DNA of 14,231 nucleotides from Desulfobacterales bacterium (GTDB taxonomy: Bacteria > Desulfobacterota > DSM-4660 > Desulfatiglandales > Desulfatiglandaceae), in NCBI GenBank assembly GCA_022013615.1, contig JAKLQB010000779.1, forward strand, positions 1-14,231, read 5' to 3'. A program made the position numbers and the translations under genes. Below are positions 14,092 through 14,231 of this stretch, in pieces. The first letter of the stretch is position 1, and each line of letters starts with the position of its first letter. Under the pieces are notes generated by a model. That model ran no database searches. It was given only the letters and a program-made list of their open reading frames with translations, and was not told the DNA's origin.

Positions 14092-14231
14092 ATGAATATG
14101 GCTTATTGCTGTAAAAAACCTGAGGCAGGCTATCCCGAAAAAACATCGTTCGTTCAAAATCTTATCAAATTATGGAGCTCCTTAAGCTTGATTAATAGCG
14201 GCTTTAGTTCGTTGAGGGGCAATGAATTAGG
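14092..14231 (+). CDS. unrecognised ORF, 3' end beyond the window
   Basis: An open frame of 46 codons from the ATG at 14092 to the window edge, preceded by GGAG with five bases' spacing; a second ATG follows at 14098. The frame closes upstream at TAA (14044-14046), so 14092 is the first ATG. The visible peptide (MNMAYCCKKPEAGYPEK...) has two adjacent cysteines and a Leu/Ser-rich stretch; I recognise no family. It reads divergently from kdsC across a hairpin-rich leader. It could be a real gene, for example the start of a mobile-element protein, or chance. It is not kdsA. Confidence 0.35.
   Translation, partial: MNMAYCCKKPEAGYPEKTSFVQNLIKLWSSLSLINSGFSSLRGNEL

Overview
The window looks like a chromosomal segment of a Gram-negative, diderm bacterium, most likely a member of the Desulfobacterota (former Deltaproteobacteria). 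This rests on three things: the LPS-transport genes; the gene order kdsC-lptC-lptA-lptB-rpoN-hpf-ptsN-EIIA(Man), which I know from that group; and a gap/tpiA/secG/tRNA-Leu block. The assignment is by gene order and protein style only, with no database search.

Left part, rightward (1-5473): the C-terminal ~899 residues of an RND-type inner-membrane efflux pump overlap by ATGA with a TolC-like outer-membrane lipoprotein. The adaptor gene expected in such an operon would lie off the left edge. An isolated zinc-ribbon plus SAM-methyltransferase gene follows. It lies between two imperfect copies of a purine-rich repeat and has a palindrome just upstream.

Middle, leftward (5545-7918): gap (GAPDH), tpiA, secG and tRNA-Leu(GAG), ending in a clear intrinsic terminator. 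The rightward and leftward halves converge at about 5474-5545. The phosphoglycerate kinase gene that often lies between gap and tpiA is absent. A 382-base gap (7919-8300) carries an inverted pair of tandem octamer arrays (TTCCANNN / TGGAANNN).

Right part, leftward (8301-13814): kdsC (KDO-8-P phosphatase), lptC, lptA and lptB (LPS export), rpoN (sigma-54), hpf (long-form hibernation factor), ptsN (EIIA-Ntr) and a mannose-type PTS EIIA. This links envelope LPS supply with sigma-54 and nitrogen-PTS regulation. rapZ, common in this cluster, is not between ptsN and the EIIA(Man) gene, and no other PTS components follow. The lptB-rpoN gap is filled by a ~97-nt element that can fold into a closed multi-helix structure. 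TATAAT boxes sit only 10-11 nt upstream of the lptC and ptsN start codons.

Far right (13815-14231): a hairpin-rich intergenic region and the start of an unrecognised rightward ORF that runs off the window. kdsA, often next to kdsC, is not visible. I see no prophage, transposase, CRISPR array or complete unknown multi-gene system. The most unusual material is in the non-coding structured elements.
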